NCBI GenBank assembly: GCA_964648005.1
Contig: CAZYKR010000233.1
Location: 1-7,035 of the forward strand
DNA length: 7,035 bases
Reading direction: 5' to 3'
Origin: JAGQTE01 sp964648005
Lineage (GTDB): Bacteria > Actinomycetota > Acidimicrobiia > Acidimicrobiales > Acidimicrobilacustridaceae
Shown: piece after piece, positions 5,986 through 7,035 of the stretch
Position numbering within the stretch: the first letter of the stretch is position 1
Layout of the letters: each line of letters starts with the position of its first letter
Program-made: the position numbers and the translations under genes
Notes under the pieces: generated by a model
Told to the model about the DNA's origin: nothing
What the model saw: only the letters and a program-made list of their open reading frames with translations
Database searches by the model: none

Positions 5986-7035
5986 TCAACCTCCGAGCTC
6001 GGCCACGCGGCCACGCACCATCTGCGCCATCTCATGCGCCAACGGGCGATCGCCGATGGCCGAGATCGTGACCCCGACACCGTCGACGATGAAGGTGAGC
6101 GAGGCCGTCTTGTCGTCCTGCAGGCCCTGGACCTTCAAGTCGGTGGCGATGGGCACCTCGCGCACGTCGGCCACCCACTCGTGGTCGTTCACCAGCAAGA
6201 TGCGCTGGTCCGTCAGCACGCCGACGGCGGCGTAGCCCTGATACGCACCCTGGACGATCGCCTGCACGTACTCGCCTTGGCGCAGGTGCACCGACAAGAT
6301 GGCCAGAGCCACGCGACCGTTGCGGAACGACTCGGGCGACAGGCGTTCGGCAGCCACGCCGAGTTGGTTCGGGTCGCGCACCCCGGGCTCGCCCGCTGGC
6401 TCCGACGGCACGCCCTTCTCCATGGGCGGACCCGACGGGGGCGGTCCAGGCACGATCACCTCCGTAGCCCCGGGCACCGGTGGCGGCGCCACGGGCGGGG
6501 GCGCCAGCGGCGGGGGCTCGTACCCCGCCGGAGCCGACGGTGGAGGTGCATAGGCCGGCGGCGGCGCTGCCGGCGCAGGAGCGGCCGGCGGCGGCGGGGC
6601 GTACGCGGGCGGCGGCACCGGTGGCGGCGACATCGGCGAGGGTGGGTACTCCCCCGCCGGCGGCACCGGAGGCGGAGCGACAGGGGGCGGGGCGACGCCG
6701 GGCGGCGGGGGTGGCGGTGCCAACGGCGACGGCGGGAACTCTCCCGCCGGCGGCACCGGAGGCGGAGCGACAGGCGGCGGGGCGCCCGCACCTCCAGCCA
6801 CTGGCGGCGGTGGCGCCAGTGGCGTCGGGGGAAGGTCACCGATCGAAGGCACTCCGGTAGCGGGCGGCGGTCCGACAGCCGCTTCCGGCTCCGGCTCCGG
6901 CTCGGGCTCCGGCTCCGGCTCCGGCTCGGGCTCCGGCTCCGGCTCGGGCTCCGGCTCGGGCTCCGGCTCGGGTTCGGGCTCCGGCTCGGGCTCGGGCTCC
7001 GGCTCGGGTTCGGGTTCGGGCTCCGGCTCGGGTTC
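5986..7035 (-). CDS. Pro-rich protein with Glu-Pro rod and C-terminal PH-like (YokE-type) domain (5' partial)
   Basis: The minus-strand frame is open from the right edge (7035) to TGA at 5988-5986, giving 349 residues with no true start in view. Order: residues 1-51 are strictly alternating Glu-Pro. About 52-215 are Pro-rich (PPPV, PPPA and YAPPP patterns, with a 30-residue tandem duplication) and 216-236 form a short linker. About 237-349 are a globular domain with a pattern (GEYVQAIVQGAY, GVLTDQRILLVND, then REVPIATDLKV) resembling bacterial PH domains of the YokE type, which usually mediate binding or assembly. An in-frame GTG at 6852 could be read as a start, but it has no ribosome binding site and the Glu-Pro frame continues upstream, so it is internal. 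No signal peptide or membrane helix is visible in this part. The tRNA-Gly gene follows 54 bp after the stop on the same strand. Function unknown; a scaffold or tethered cytoplasmic domain is a guess. Confidence 0.75.
   Translation of the reverse strand, partial: EPEPEPEPEPEPEPEPEPEPEPEPEPEPEPEPEPEPEPEPEPEPEPEPEPEAAVGPPPATGVPSIGDLPPTPLAPPPPVAGGAGAPPPVAPPPVPPAGEFPPSPLAPPPPPPGVAPPPVAPPPVPPAGEYPPSPMSPPPVPPPAYAPPPPAAPAPAAPPPAYAPPPSAPAGYEPPPLAPPPVAPPPVPGATEVIVPGPPPSGPPMEKGVPSEPAGEPGVRDPNQLGVAAERLSPESFRNGRVALAILSVHLRQGEYVQAIVQGAYQGYAAVGVLTDQRILLVNDHEWVADVREVPIATDLKVQGLQDDKTASLTFIVDGVGVTISAIGDRPLAHEMAQMVRGRVAELGG
6604..6783 (-). repeat. Tandem duplication of a 90-bp, 30-residue Pro-rich unit
   Basis: Two successive 30-codon units both begin APPPVAPPPVPPAGE(F/Y)PPSP and then diverge. 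At DNA level 6653-6694 and 6743-6784 are identical at 41 of 42 bases, exactly 90 bp apart. The near-identity of the first half against the divergence of the second suggests recent duplication or local conversion rather than selection for composition alone. Confidence 0.85.
6883..7035 (-). repeat. Hexanucleotide repeat encoding (Glu-Pro)n, running off the window
   Basis: All 51 minus-strand codons are alternately Glu (GAG, some GAA) and Pro (CCG or CCC), about 25 dipeptides without exception, and the array continues past the edge. On the plus strand it appears as GGCTCC/GGCTCG and would read Gly-Ser, but that frame has no gene signals. Pro alternating with a charged residue gives a stiff extended rod, as in the Glu-Pro/Lys-Pro segment of TonB. 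Confidence 0.9.

Noticed and set aside
5195..6071. Plus-strand open frames across the membrane protein gene and the tRNA
   Set aside because: They run through the antisense of a complete tRNA-Gly and of a gene with a good ribosome binding site; no start signals of their own.
6299..6860. Plus-strand Gly/Ala/Pro-rich open frames on the right
   Set aside because: They are mirror images of the minus-strand Pro-rich gene, whose frame is longer and continues into a globular domain.
6883..7035. CRISPR or other spaced repeat array at the right edge
   Set aside because: The repeat is a continuous hexamer without spacers and is fully explained by Glu-Pro coding.

Overview
The window is a GC-rich stretch, with strong G/C preference at third codon positions, of what looks like an actinobacterial chromosome. 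An Acidimicrobiia-like lineage would fit the Pro/Thr-rich secreted-protein tail, the leaderless regulator gene and the codon use, but this is inference from style and not from a marker gene. No mobile element, CRISPR array or phage gene is visible. I see no undescribed multi-gene system. The best-supported content is a classical TetR-controlled heterodimeric ABC exporter operon.

Left to right: (1) positions 1-696 (+) hold the C-terminal part of a Pro/Asp/Thr-rich surface protein with one membrane helix and an acidic tail; its N-terminus lies outside the window. (2) A compact promoter/operator follows, with a perfect 9-bp inverted repeat between -35-like and -10-like hexamers, placed so that the next gene is probably translated from a leaderless mRNA. 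(3) tetR-like gene (756-1364), then two ABC exporter half-transporters (1427-3160 and 3157-5115), the last two overlapping by 4 bp (ATGA). The first half-transporter has a degenerate ATP site (Asp for the Walker B Glu, Gln for the H-loop His). The second keeps these residues but has a changed signature motif. This is the pattern of asymmetric heterodimeric multidrug exporters. The simplest model is that the regulator represses its own operon and a ligand, possibly a transporter substrate, releases it.

(4) A long stem-loop at 5133-5182 separates the operon from a convergent gene (5213-5680, minus) for a small unknown protein with about four membrane helices. (5) Upstream of that gene lie an imperfect stem-loop and a strong hairpin that probably terminates a tRNA-Gly(GCC) gene (5856-5931, minus, CCA encoded). 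(6) From 5986 to the right edge, on the minus strand, runs a partial gene for a protein with an uninterrupted Glu-Pro dipeptide rod, a Pro-rich region with a 30-residue tandem duplication, and a C-terminal globular domain resembling bacterial PH (YokE-like) domains.

No gene-free stretch exceeds 300 bases. The longest, 5681-5855, holds the ribosome binding site and the two RNA stem-loops.
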